DNA of 64,000 nucleotides from Thalassospira sp. TSL5-1 (lineage in GTDB: Bacteria > Pseudomonadota > Alphaproteobacteria > Rhodospirillales > Thalassospiraceae): assembly GCF_001907695.1 (NCBI RefSeq), contig NZ_KV880637.1, forward strand, positions 1,798,001-1,862,000, read 5' to 3'. Under the pieces are notes generated by a model, which was not told the origin of the DNA, did not search any database, and saw only the letters and a program-made list of their open reading frames with translations. This document shows, piece by piece, positions 1-11,182 of the stretch; position 1 is the stretch's first letter, and each line of letters opens with the position of its first letter. The translations under genes were made by a program, and so were the position numbers.

Positions 1-7
1 TAGTAGC

Positions 8-1405
8 TTAGAAATGAATTGCACGGCCATAGGCATCAAGAACAGACTCATGCATCATTTCCGAAAGGGTCGGATGCGGGAAGACGGTGTGCATCAGGTC
101 TTCCTCGGTCGTTTCAAGGCCCATCGCCACAACAAATCCCTGGATCAGTTCAGTCACTTCCGCACCCACCATGTGGGCGCCGAGCAATTCGCCGGTCTTG
201 GCATCAAAAACGGTCTTTACCAGACCTTCCGCTTCGCCCAAAGCGACTGCCTTGCCATTCCCAATGAAGGGGAATTTGCCAACCTTGACGTCATAACCGG
301 CTTCCTTGGCTTTTGCCTCGGTCAGGCCAACACTGGCAACCTGCGGATGGCAATAGGTGCAGCCCGGAATTTTGCGCGGATCAATCGGATGAACGTTTTT
401 AACGCCAGCAATTTTTTCAACACAAATCACACCTTCATGCTCGGCCTTGTGAGCCAGCATGGGCGGGCCAGCGACGTCACCAATCGCATAAATGCCCGGT
501 TCCGCCGTGCGGGAGAATTCATCCGTGCCAATCACATTGCGATCAACCTTGACCTTGGTGGTATCCAGACCAAGATTTTCGGTATTGCCAATGACACCAA
601 CAGCAGAAATCACCCGGTCAACCGTCAGTTCCTGTTTCTTGCCGTCTTTGGTTTCAATCGTGACAACAACATTATCCGCATTGCGCTTCAGATTGGCGAC
701 CTTGGCTTCGGTCAGAATTTTCATCCCGTCCTTGGTCATCATCTTTTGCGCCAGCGCAGCGACTTCCTTGTCTTCGACCGGCATGATCTGCGGCATGATT
801 TCCACCACGGTCACATCCGTACCCATGGTGTGATAGAAGCTGGCAAATTCAATACCAATCGCGCCAGAGCCGATAACAACTAGGCTTTTGGGCATTCTGT
901 CAGGCGTCATCGCCTTTTTATAATCCCAAACCACCTTGCCATCGGCTTCCAGCCCCGGAAATGCACGTGCACGTGCGCCAGTGGCAATAATGTAATGCTT
1001 CGCCGTGTAGGTACCTTTGTCTTTGCCTTCAACAACGACCTTTTTCGGGCCATCGAACTTAGCTTCACCATTGATGACAGTGACCTTGTTCTTTTTCAAA
1101 AGATGGCCCACACCACCGGCAAGCTGCTTGGAAACACCACGCGAACGCTGAATAACGGCCTCAAAATCAAAGGACGGCTTTTCGCACGACAAGCCATATT
1201 CTTTGGCATGCGTCATGTTGCGATAAACTTCGGCCGAACGCAGCAGCGCCTTGGTAGGAATACAGCCCCAATTCAGGCAAATACCACCCAGATGTTCACG
1301 CTCAACAACAGCCGTTTTCAGACCAAGCTGGGCTGCGCGGATGGCTGTTACATAACCACCAGGGCCAGCACCAATCACAATAACGTCGAAATTACTATCC
1401 GCCAT
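8..1405 (-). CDS. lpdA: Dihydrolipoyl dehydrogenase (E3 of pyruvate dehydrogenase)
   Basis: Flavoprotein that reoxidises dihydrolipoyl groups on E2 and passes the electrons to NAD+. The 465-residue product has the N-terminal FAD dinucleotide fold (GAGPGG near residue 12), the redox-active disulfide in GGICLNWGC (Cys43 and Cys48), a second NAD-binding fold (VVIGSGAIGIEFASF near 176) and the C-terminal HPHPTLSE segment that carries the catalytic His-Glu pair. Full family length. The ATG at 1405 follows a strong AAGGAG ribosome site. It is the last gene of the pdhA-pdhB-pdhC-lpdA series, which makes it the E3 dedicated to pyruvate dehydrogenase; whether other E3 copies exist cannot be seen here. 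Confidence 0.97.
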   Translation of the reverse strand: MADSNFDVIVIGAGPGGYVTAIRAAQLGLKTAVVEREHLGGICLNWGCIPTKALLRSAEVYRNMTHAKEYGLSCEKPSFDFEAVIQRSRGVSKQLAGGVGHLLKKNKVTVINGEAKFDGPKKVVVEGKDKGTYTAKHYIIATGARARAFPGLEADGKVVWDYKKAMTPDRMPKSLVVIGSGAIGIEFASFYHTMGTDVTVVEIMPQIMPVEDKEVAALAQKMMTKDGMKILTEAKVANLKRNADNVVVTIETKDGKKQELTVDRVISAVGVIGNTENLGLDTTKVKVDRNVIGTDEFSRTAEPGIYAIGDVAGPPMLAHKAEHEGVICVEKIAGVKNVHPIDPRKIPGCTYCHPQVASVGLTEAKAKEAGYDVKVGKFPFIGNGKAVALGEAEGLVKTVFDAKTGELLGAHMVGAEVTELIQGFVVAMGLETTEEDLMHTVFPHPTLSEMMHESVLDAYGRAIHF

Positions 1406-1460
1406 TTTGCATCTCCTTAATCTGTTTAACTCAACAAACAGATATTTAATTCAAAAGTTT

Positions 1461-1484
1461 GCGGGGACTTTTTAAAGTCCCCGC
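1461..1484 (-). terminator. Hairpin between pdhC and lpdA
   Basis: An 11-bp perfect GC-rich inverted repeat with a two-base centre lies 12 bases downstream of the pdhC stop. On the minus strand it is followed by a weak T-rich stretch (CAAACTTTTG). It could partly terminate pdhC transcripts or act as a processing or stability element that sets the lpdA level. The T tract is poor, so full termination is uncertain. Confidence 0.5.
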
Positions 1485-1495
1485 CTAACCCGTCC

Positions 1496-2815
1496 TTAAA
1501 GCAGCATGCTTAGCGGATCTTCGATCAGTTTTTTGAATTCAGCCATGAATTCGGCGCCAACGGCACCATCAACCACACGGTGGTCAACCGACAGCGTGCA
1601 GCTCATGACTGTTGCAATGGCAAGCGCACCATCCTTGACGACCGGGCGCTGTTCGCCAGCACCAACAGCCAGGATACAACCCTGCGGCGGGTTAATGATG
1701 GCAGCAAAGTCCTTGATGCCAAACATACCCAGATTGGAAACCGAGAACGTTCCGCCCTGGAATTCCTGGGGCTGCAACTTGCCGTCGCGTGCCTTGGCAG
1801 CCAGTGCTTTCATCTCGGTCGAGATTTCGGCAAGGCCCTTGCCTCCCGCATTACGGATAACCGGCGTGATCAGGCCACCATCAATGGCAACAGCAACGGA
1901 AATATCCTGCTGCTTGCACTGCAGAATAGCAGCATCGGTCCAGACTGCATTGGCGGCCGGAACGCGCTTGAGCGCGATCGAGGACGCACGAATGATCATG
2001 TCATTGACCGAAATCTTGACACCCTCGCCCGCTTTTTCATTCAGTTGCTTGCGAACGGAGAGAAGATTGTCGATTTCGCAATCGATGGTCAGATAGAAAT
2101 GCGGAACCTGTTGTTTGGATTCCGTCAGACGACGGGCAATCACCTTGCGCATCGTCGTATTCGGAATTTCCTCATATTCAGGCAGCCCAGTCAAATCCGG
2201 GTTCCAGCCAGAAGCAGCCGGAGCCTTGGACGCCGGTGCGTCAGCTTTGGCTGCAGCAGGGGCGTCGGCCTTGGACTCAGATTTGGCAGCGGATTTGTTA
2301 CTAAGGGCGGCTTCAATATCGCGTTTGACGATACGGCCACGCGGACCGGAGCCATCTACACCCGAAAGCTCCAAACCTTCCTGCGATGCAATGCGGCGGG
2401 CAAGCGGGCTTGCCTTGATGCGCTCACCATCCTTGCTGGAGGTCGGAGTGTTAGACGTTCCCAAAGCAACATCCTTGCTCTCGGATTTTTCTTCCTTCGG
2501 TGCCGATTCTTCGGCATCACCGCCAACATCGGGACCAGATGTATCAGCGCCCTCAAGCGCCGATTCATCCTCGTCTTCTTCCAAAAGAAGGGCAATAACG
2601 GCATTTACGGCAACACCCTCGGTGCCTTCCGACACGAGGATTTTACCAATTTTACCTTCATCAACGGCTTCGACTTCCATCGTCGCCTTGTCGGTCTCGA
2701 TTTCGGCAAGGACATCACCGGACTCAACCGTGTCCCCTTCCTTGACAAGCCACTTTGCCAAGGTGCCTTCTGTCATCGTCGGCGAAAGCGCCGGCATCAG
2801 AATTTTAACTGGCAT
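1496..2815 (-). CDS. pdhC: Dihydrolipoamide acetyltransferase (E2 of pyruvate dehydrogenase)
   Basis: Transfers the acetyl group from lipoyl-lysine to CoA and forms the core of the pyruvate dehydrogenase complex. In the 439-residue product an N-terminal lipoyl domain carries the lipoylated lysine in ETDKATME (Lys43). A charged Ala/Asp/Glu/Ser linker follows, then a peripheral-subunit-binding domain near residues 133-170 (SPLARRIASQEG). After an Ala/Lys/Ser linker comes the acyltransferase domain, ending in SVDHRVVDGA with catalytic His412 and Asp416. Only one lipoyl domain is present, as is usual in this group. The ATG follows GGGAG. It sits 65 bases after pdhB, consistent with one operon. 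Confidence 0.97.
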   Translation of the reverse strand: MPVKILMPALSPTMTEGTLAKWLVKEGDTVESGDVLAEIETDKATMEVEAVDEGKIGKILVSEGTEGVAVNAVIALLLEEDEDESALEGADTSGPDVGGDAEESAPKEEKSESKDVALGTSNTPTSSKDGERIKASPLARRIASQEGLELSGVDGSGPRGRIVKRDIEAALSNKSAAKSESKADAPAAAKADAPASKAPAASGWNPDLTGLPEYEEIPNTTMRKVIARRLTESKQQVPHFYLTIDCEIDNLLSVRKQLNEKAGEGVKISVNDMIIRASSIALKRVPAANAVWTDAAILQCKQQDISVAVAIDGGLITPVIRNAGGKGLAEISTEMKALAAKARDGKLQPQEFQGGTFSVSNLGMFGIKDFAAIINPPQGCILAVGAGEQRPVVKDGALAIATVMSCTLSVDHRVVDGAVGAEFMAEFKKLIEDPLSMLL

Positions 2816-2880
2816 TGATGCAATCTCCCGGTAACCGGGGCGGCAGCAGATTCACTGCGCCAACCCCTGTCCGTTTTTGT

Positions 2881-4326
2881 TTAACGATAGCATACGGCCT
2901 TGGCCGCATCGACGATGTGCTGGTCCTGCGGCAATGCCAGGACTTCAAGGTTGGCCGCATAGGGCATCGGCACATCTTCGCCGGTCACACGGGCAACAGG
3001 CGCATCGAGATAATCGAACGCATGTTCCATGATAACCGATGCGATTTCCGCACCAATACCGGCAAAGTGCCAGCCTTCTTCACAGGTGACGATACGGTTG
3101 GTTTTCATCACCGAACGCACAATCGTGTTCACGTCAAGCGGGCGAATGGTCCGAAGGTTGATAACTTCGGCCGAAATCCCCTCTTCTGCCAACTTCTCAG
3201 CAGCCTTAAGCGCCTTGCCCACCATGATCGAGAATGCAACGATGGTCACATCCGTGCCTTCTCGTTCGATCTTGGCCTGTCCAATCGGCAGGACGAAATC
3301 ATCATCATCCGGCACTTCAAAGCTCTGGCCATAAAGGATTTCGTTTTCAAGGAACACAACAGGGTTCGGGTCACGAATGGCAGCTTTCAGTAGGCCTTTT
3401 GCATCGGCGGCCGAATAAGGTGCAATCACCTTCAACCCCGGGCAATGTGCATACCAGGAAGCATAGCACTGCGAGTGCTGTGCACCCACACGGGCAGCAG
3501 CACCGTTCGGGCCGCGGAACACAATCGGGCAACCAAGCTGGCCACCGGACATGTAAAGCGTTTTCGCAGCCGAGTTGATGATATGGTCAATGGCCTGCAT
3601 GGCGAAGTTGAAGGTCATGAATTCAACAATCGGACGCAAACCCATAAAGGCTGCACCTGTGCCAAGGCCGGTAAAGCCATATTCAGTGATCGGGGTGTCA
3701 ACAACACGCTTGTCACCGAATTCGTCCAGCAGGCCCTGAGTAACCTTATAGGCCCCCTGATACTGCGCAACTTCTTCACCCATGACAAAAACATTTTCGT
3801 CGGTCCGCATTTCTTCGGCCATTGCATCACGCAGGGCCTCACGAACGGTCTGGGTTTTGAATTTGGTGTAGGTTTTTTCATCGCGTGTCTCGTTCATGAC
3901 ACTCATGGCACGCGGTTCGTTCTCGGCACGTTCAATGGCGCCTGACGCCTGAACCGGCGCAGCAGACGACGATGAAGAAGAAGACTTCTCGGAAGATTTT
4001 TCTTCCTTTTCGTCGGCATCATCGGCCTTCTGTGCGGCCTTGGCCTCACCCGGGTTGACATTATCAAGGGCTGATGCGTCTTCACCTTCCTCAAGGATAT
4101 AGGCGATAACGGCATTGACCGCGACATTTTCAGTCCCGGCATCAACGATCAGCTTGCCAATGGTGCCTTCATCGACGGCTTCAACTTCCATTGTCGCCTT
4201 GTCGGTTTCAATTTCGGCAAGAACGTCGCCAGACTGGACGGTGTCGCCCTCTTTGACGTTCCACTTGGCAAGGGTGCCTTCGGTCATTGTCGGCGACAAT
4301 GCAGGCATCAAAACTTCAATCGGCAT
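2881..4326 (-). CDS. pdhB: Pyruvate dehydrogenase E1 beta subunit with N-terminal lipoyl domain
   Basis: Beta half of the thiamine-diphosphate-dependent E1 enzyme that decarboxylates pyruvate. The 481-residue protein is longer than a plain E1 beta because residues 1-80 are a lipoyl domain (Lys43 in ETDKATME) almost the same as that of the neighbouring E2. A flexible acidic linker with a run of serines (about residues 110-125) follows, and the transketolase-like E1 beta body starts near residue 155 ([17 protein letters not shown]). This lipoyl-E1 beta fusion is known in alphaproteobacteria. The ATG follows GAGGGGG and lies 57 bases after pdhA. Confidence 0.96.
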   Translation of the reverse strand: MPIEVLMPALSPTMTEGTLAKWNVKEGDTVQSGDVLAEIETDKATMEVEAVDEGTIGKLIVDAGTENVAVNAVIAYILEEGEDASALDNVNPGEAKAAQKADDADEKEEKSSEKSSSSSSSAAPVQASGAIERAENEPRAMSVMNETRDEKTYTKFKTQTVREALRDAMAEEMRTDENVFVMGEEVAQYQGAYKVTQGLLDEFGDKRVVDTPITEYGFTGLGTGAAFMGLRPIVEFMTFNFAMQAIDHIINSAAKTLYMSGGQLGCPIVFRGPNGAAARVGAQHSQCYASWYAHCPGLKVIAPYSAADAKGLLKAAIRDPNPVVFLENEILYGQSFEVPDDDDFVLPIGQAKIEREGTDVTIVAFSIMVGKALKAAEKLAEEGISAEVINLRTIRPLDVNTIVRSVMKTNRIVTCEEGWHFAGIGAEIASVIMEHAFDYLDAPVARVTGEDVPMPYAANLEVLALPQDQHIVDAAKAVCYR

Positions 4327-4383
4327 GGTTCCCCCTCTTTGCGGGAAAATTTCTGGTCAAAAGCGGATTTTGCAAAGTCAGGG

Positions 4384-5394
4384 TCAGACTTCGATCAAAA
4401 TATCGGTAAACAGCTCGGACCGATCCGGTTCCGGGCTGTTCTGCGCAAATTCCGCTGCTTTGGCGACCTCTGCCTTAACTTCCTTGTCGATCTCCTTGAG
4501 ACCGTCTTCATCAAGGATGCTTGCATCGATCAACAGCTTCTTGACCATGTCGATCGGGTCATGTTCCTTGCGCATCTTGTCGAGCTCGTCTTTCGTCCGG
4601 TATTTCGCCGGGTCAGACATGGAATGCCCGCGATAACGATAGGTTTTCAGCTCAAGAATGAAAGGCCCGTTACCGTCGCGGCAATGCTTGATTGCGCGTT
4701 CACCAGCTTCCTTAACGGCCAAAACATCCATGCCGTCCACCTGTTCGCCGGGAATACCATACGCTTCGCCACGCTGATAAAGATCCGGGCTGGCCGAGTG
4801 GCGCTGGGTCGAAGTGCCCATGGCGTACTGGTTGTTTTCAATGCAGTACACAACCGGCAACTTCCAAAGAGCCGCCATATTGAAAGATTCATAAACCTGC
4901 CCCTGGTTGACAGCGCCGTCACCAAGATAGGTCAGACAAACCTTGTCTTCACCGCGATATTTATAATTAAAGGCAATACCGGTACCCAGCGGAACCTGTC
5001 CGCCAACAATACCGTGGCCGCCATAAAAGTTCTTTTCCTTCGAGAACATGTGCATGGAGCCGCCCTTGCCGCGAGAGTAACCACCCTCACGACCGGTAAG
5101 TTCCGCCATGACACCAGCGGAATCCATGCCGCAGGCCAGCATGTGCCCATGATCGCGGTAGCTGGTGATCACACCATCATCGCCCGATGTTGCAGCTTGC
5201 ATACCTACAACGACAGCTTCTTGACCGATATAGAGGTGACAGAAGCCACCGATCAGCCCCATGCCATAAAGCTGGCCGGCCTTTTCTTCAAAACGGCGGA
5301 TCAGAAGCATGTCGCGATAATATTTAAGGAGATCGTCACTGCTCGCCTGGTTGTCGGCGCGCGTCGTGGCACGTTTGCGTTTTGTGGTCGCCAT
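4384..5394 (-). CDS. pdhA: Pyruvate dehydrogenase E1 alpha subunit
   Basis: Alpha half of the E1 heterotetramer that binds thiamine diphosphate and decarboxylates pyruvate. The 336-residue protein shows the thiamine diphosphate motif starting GDG at 158-160 and ending in the NN pair at 187-188, and the loop RYRGHSMSDPAKYR, which is the phosphorylation loop in mitochondrial homologues. The N-terminus is short and basic (MATTKRKRATTRAD). The ATG follows GGGAGGAATC. It is the first gene of the pdh operon, with about 380 bases of leader and promoter region upstream. Confidence 0.97.
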   Translation of the reverse strand: MATTKRKRATTRADNQASSDDLLKYYRDMLLIRRFEEKAGQLYGMGLIGGFCHLYIGQEAVVVGMQAATSGDDGVITSYRDHGHMLACGMDSAGVMAELTGREGGYSRGKGGSMHMFSKEKNFYGGHGIVGGQVPLGTGIAFNYKYRGEDKVCLTYLGDGAVNQGQVYESFNMAALWKLPVVYCIENNQYAMGTSTQRHSASPDLYQRGEAYGIPGEQVDGMDVLAVKEAGERAIKHCRDGNGPFILELKTYRYRGHSMSDPAKYRTKDELDKMRKEHDPIDMVKKLLIDASILDEDGLKEIDKEVKAEVAKAAEFAQNSPEPDRSELFTDILIEV

Positions 5395-5776
5395 GATTCC
5401 TCCCGGTGGATGGCTCGCTTAAGCTTCTTTGAAAAGCAGCTTAATTCGGTATTGGACCACCGAAATAACTACCCAAAACAACTGACATAAGCAAGCAATC
5501 TTGCGTCCTCTAACACCTTGTTTTGCAATGCACAATCACAAATAAACTGATATCAGGTTAATTGGAATTTTCCGCGCTTAAATGATATTTTGTTAATAAT
5601 CAGTCGGTTGGCCAGTTCCTTTAAAAATGGCTCTTTCCCGACCGTCACAAATGCTGTGATTTTATGAAAACAATTTTGATGAATGAGTTTTCACCTTCGC
5701 ATACGCGACAAAACAGCTGCTGCCAAGATTTGCGCCGCGAAAAACCGAACATACCCAGATGCGGAAATTTCTGAAA
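5395..5776 (-). promoter_or_regulatory. Leader and promoter region of the pdh operon
   Basis: This 382-base AT-rich gap holds no convincing gene. Close to pdhA (5419-5444) is a near-perfect hairpin with arms TTAAGCT and AGCTTAA and an inner CTTT-GA-AAAG stem. Further upstream, near 5547-5556, is the 10-bp palindrome CTGATATCAG, which could be an operator. No strong -35/-10 pair stands out. The region must carry the pdh promoter unless transcription reads through from ftsB. Confidence 0.35.
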
Positions 5777-6106
5777 TCAGGGCTGGTCATAACCGTTATG
5801 ATGAAAAATGATAACGTCGTCAGGATTGGCCATATCCAGCATGGTGCGTGCCCGCTCATCTAAAAGATCGGGATCCAGGCTTCCGGGACGCAATGCTTTT
5901 ACGCGCTGCTCCAAAAGTTCCCGACGGGCGCGAATGTCGTCTCGCAGCTTGACGATCTCAGTCACCCGGTCCTGCATGGACCAATAAGCCAAAAGCCCCC
6001 GATCCCCTTCCACACTGTGAAAGATGAAATATACCATCACCGTAAAGGCAAAAACCGGCGCTATGGCCTGCCGAAACCGACGAACTACCGGTGCTGATGA
6101 CGACAT
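5777..6106 (-). CDS. ftsB: FtsB/DivIC-type septum formation initiator protein
   Basis: Small bitopic cell-division protein expected to link FtsL and FtsQ in the divisome. The 109-residue product has a short basic cytoplasmic start, one membrane segment (about residues 15-30, APVFAFTVMVYFIF) and a periplasmic heptad-rich coiled coil (about 35-75, QDRVTEIVKLRDDIRARRELLEQRV). A conserved LDPDLLDERARTMLDMA stretch follows, typical of the septum-formation-initiator family. The place between eno and pdhA is the usual alphaproteobacterial location. Family assignment is firm; the specific ftsB role is inferred from it. The ribosome site is weak. Confidence 0.88.
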   Translation of the reverse strand: MSSSAPVVRRFRQAIAPVFAFTVMVYFIFHSVEGDRGLLAYWSMQDRVTEIVKLRDDIRARRELLEQRVKALRPGSLDPDLLDERARTMLDMANPDDVIIFHHNGYDQP

Positions 6107-6336
6107 TTCAAAATGAGCCCTAGTGAATGAACAAATTCCCCAATCAGGAAAAATGTTTCTATATCGTGACGATAAAACAACATAGGTTATTTCATCGTAA
6201 ATTTATAAGGTTACGGTACCGAAGAACGAAAATGCACGATCAATTAGGCCAATTTAAACCCAACAAGGTAAAAAGAGTTTTAAAACAGGCGGTTTTTATT
6301 GCTGCATTTACGATCAGTTAACAATTCGTAAACACA

Positions 6337-6365
6337 AAAAGGCCACCCGCAACAGGTGGCCTTTT
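6337..6365 (-). terminator. Intrinsic terminator of eno
   Basis: A perfect hairpin with arms AAAAGGCCACC and GGTGGCCTTTT and a 7-base loop lies about 30 bases past the eno stop. It has T runs on both strands, so it could also stop transcription arriving from the other side. Confidence 0.9.
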
Positions 6366-6392
6366 GCATCCGTTTCGATCAGGAAACAGATT

Positions 6393-7724
<1,332 letters not shown>

Positions 7725-7741
7725 TTACAGCATAAAAGAAA

Positions 7742-7763
7742 TGCCGCCACAAATATGGCGGCA
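7742..7763 (-). terminator. Intrinsic terminator of kdsA
   Basis: Arms TGCCGCCA and TGGCGGCA with a 6-base loop lie just after the kdsA stop. On the minus strand they are followed by TTTCTTTTA, a serviceable T tract. Confidence 0.85.
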
Positions 7764-7780
7764 CTTTGTATTAAGCCTTA

Positions 7781-8638
7781 TTATGCGTCGAACATATCCA
7801 GACGAACCGGATTGGCCTTCGCAACGGCATCGAATTCCTTCAGAATCGAAAGCACTTCAGGAAGCTTGCCGAGAGGAATTTGATTGGGTCCGTCGCTGAT
7901 GGCGGCGTCGGGATTGTCGTGGGTTTCAATGAACAATGCCGCGACACCAACAGAAACTGCAGCGCGCGCCAAAACGGGGGCGAATTCGCGCTGTCCGCCT
8001 GTTGTTCCGCCCTGCCCGCCCGGTTGCTGAACCGAATGGGTTGCGTCAAACACAATCGGATAGCCCTGTTGGGCCATCGTGGGAAGTCCACGGAAATCAG
8101 TTACCAGCGTATTATAACCAAAGCTGGTTCCCCGATCACAAAGCATGATATTTTCATTGCCCGCTTCGGCAATTTTGTTGGCGACATTCGCCATGTCCCA
8201 AGGGGCAAGAAACTGCCCCTTTTTGACATTGATCGCTCTGCCCGTCGCGGCTGCCGCGACCAAAAGATCGGTCTGGCGGCACAGGAAAGCCGGGATTTGC
8301 AAAATATCCGCAACACGCGCCACAGCTTCACACTGATCCGGCAGGTGAATATCGGTTACAATCGGCAAACCGGTGACATCCTTAACTTCGCCCAGAATGT
8401 CAATTCCCTCGTTTAAACCCACGCCACGCTTGGATTTATTGCTGGTACGGTTCGCCTTGTCGAACGAACTTTTATACACCAGCCCGATGCCCATTTTTGC
8501 TGTCAGTTCTTTAAGGGCTGCTGCCATTTCCAGCGCATGCTGGCGACTTTCAATGGCGCACGGCCCGGCCAGCAAGGCAAAAGGCTTATCATTTGCAAAT
8601 TCGATATTACCGACTTTGACGGTTTTAATCGTGGTCAT
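7781..8638 (-). CDS. kdsA: 3-deoxy-8-phosphooctulonate synthase (KDO-8-phosphate synthase)
   Basis: Condenses phosphoenolpyruvate with arabinose 5-phosphate to make KDO-8-phosphate for the inner core of lipopolysaccharide. The 285-residue protein has the family motifs LLAGPCAIES near the N-terminus, YKSSFDKANRTSNKSKRG, PIVTDIHLPDQCE, a PAFLCRQTDLL segment, and FDATHSVQQPGG. Length is as expected. The cysteine in GPCAIES occurs in both metal-dependent and metal-independent forms, so the subtype is not decided. It follows pyrG by about 28 bases and is probably co-transcribed with it. Confidence 0.97.
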   Translation of the reverse strand: MTTIKTVKVGNIEFANDKPFALLAGPCAIESRQHALEMAAALKELTAKMGIGLVYKSSFDKANRTSNKSKRGVGLNEGIDILGEVKDVTGLPIVTDIHLPDQCEAVARVADILQIPAFLCRQTDLLVAAAATGRAINVKKGQFLAPWDMANVANKIAEAGNENIMLCDRGTSFGYNTLVTDFRGLPTMAQQGYPIVFDATHSVQQPGGQGGTTGGQREFAPVLARAAVSVGVAALFIETHDNPDAAISDGPNQIPLGKLPEVLSILKEFDAVAKANPVRLDMFDA

Positions 8639-8666
8639 TTCAACATCCCCGGACGTTCAAACAGTC

Positions 8667-10304
<1,638 letters not shown>

Positions 10305-10362
10305 TCATCTCAAAGCACAAAGCCACGGTTACGCAACTTGCAAACCGGGGAGCAAACAATTC

Positions 10363-10391
10363 AAAAATTGAGGCGGCAATTTTGCCGCCTC
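10363..10391 (-). terminator. Intrinsic terminator of secG
   Basis: A 10-bp hairpin with arms GAGGCGGCAA and TTGCCGCCTC lies about 20 bases after the secG stop, followed on the minus strand by AATTTTTG. It separates secG from pyrG. Confidence 0.88.
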
Positions 10392-10410
10392 TGATATCGG
10401 TATTTAGCTA

Positions 10411-10767
10411 TTAACGTGTCGGCGCTGCCGGTCCGCTATCTTGTTGCGGCGCCGGAGAAGGTGCCGTTTTATCAACATCAGACGTGGCCGCAGGCGCAGG
10501 TGCCTGATCCAGAATGGATGTCGATGCAGCACGGTGATTGCTCAACAACGCCAGAGCAAGGCTTGTGATCATAAAGGCCGCAGCCAGAATTGCCGTTGTG
10601 CGGGTCAGAAGGTTCGCAGCACTGCGCGAACTCATGACGCCGAAACTACCGCCACCGCTATTGCCGCCGCCAATACCAAGTCCGCCGCCTTCACTGCGCT
10701 GAACCAGAATTACGGCAATCAAGCCGATCGCAAGAAGCAGGTGGATTACCAGAATGACAGTCTGCAT
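10411..10767 (-). CDS. secG: Preprotein translocase subunit SecG
   Basis: Small accessory subunit of the SecYEG channel in the inner membrane. Starting at MQTVILVIHLLLAIG gives 118 residues; the longer in-frame extension to 10911 has no family character. There are two membrane segments (residues 4-22 and about 55-75), the conserved VLVQRSEGGGLGIGGG turn between them, and a Pro/Ala-rich, charged C-terminal tail. The tail is long but commonly variable in this family. A terminator follows and a 415-base gap precedes it. Confidence 0.93.
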   Translation of the reverse strand: MQTVILVIHLLLAIGLIAVILVQRSEGGGLGIGGGNSGGGSFGVMSSRSAANLLTRTTAILAAAFMITSLALALLSNHRAASTSILDQAPAPAATSDVDKTAPSPAPQQDSGPAAPTR

Positions 10768-10909
10768 GGCCTCAAAACTCTTGACTTGTAAATCCGGCGG
10801 CAGGCTGTTTGCTGCCTGACCGGGCAAAATTTGATGCGTGTTTAACGCGTTTTGAAACGGTTGGCTAGTCTGTATTTGGCACGCGCCAAACCACAAAATC
10901 ACCAACCGC

Positions 10910-10944
10910 AAAAAATAACCGACACCCTGATTTGAACAGGGTGT
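10910..10944 (-). terminator. Terminator-like hairpin upstream of secG
   Basis: An 8-bp stem (ACACCCTG/CAGGGTGT) with a 7-base loop is followed on the minus strand, after five bases, by a run of six T. It lies about 240 bases beyond the tpiA stop, so it ends either a long tpiA 3' region or a separate small transcript. Confidence 0.7.
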
Positions 10945-11020
10945 ACATCAACTATCTATTTTTCGGGAGAATTCCCGGCCTGAAGCAAGGAAAGTTCCTC
11001 GCGCCGGGAACACATCTTCG
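10910..11020 (-). ncRNA. Possible structured small RNA between tpiA and secG
   Basis: On the minus strand three hairpins follow each other: GTTCC..GGAAC (10994-11011), CGGGA..TCCCG (10964-10977) and the terminator stem at 10922-10944 with its T run. No open reading frame with a ribosome site runs through them. This layout resembles a small RNA or a processed 3' UTR of tpiA. No known RNA family was recognised and the 5' end is a guess. Confidence 0.25.
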
Positions 11021-11182
11021 CCGATCATACTCGAAAATGCAAGACTGCCATGTTCATTCTGGCACTTAATCTTGAAAAATATGATCGCAGCCAACTTTCC
11101 CGCCCGCCGGAACGACAACCCTGTAATCAGACAACATGTATCAATAAGGCATCGCTCCCGCTGGCGACCGAAAACCGCCCCG

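Larger units (their letters stand above)
10768..11182 (-). other. 415-base gap between tpiA and secG holding stacked hairpins
   Basis: No protein gene is supported here. The stretch must carry the secG promoter. Around 10910-11011 lie three successive inverted repeats, the last being terminator-like; these are described separately as a possible small RNA. The remainder next to tpiA shows nothing I recognise. Confidence 0.5.

Noticed and set aside
3950..4080. Serine- and acidic-rich low-complexity stretch inside pdhB.
   Set aside because: It is the flexible linker between the lipoyl domain and the E1 beta body, expected in this fusion, not a frameshift.
6127..6321. A 64-codon plus-strand open frame in the gap between ftsB and eno, not overlapping any gene.
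   Set aside because: No ribosome site precedes it, the region is AT-rich, and the predicted protein is a basic, low-complexity mix rich in Lys, Arg and Phe. The following terminator is explained by eno.
10922..10944. A stem-loop with TTCAAAT loop that looks like a tRNA T-arm.
   Set aside because: No matching acceptor strand, D-arm or anticodon arm was found upstream, and a T run follows, which fits a terminator.
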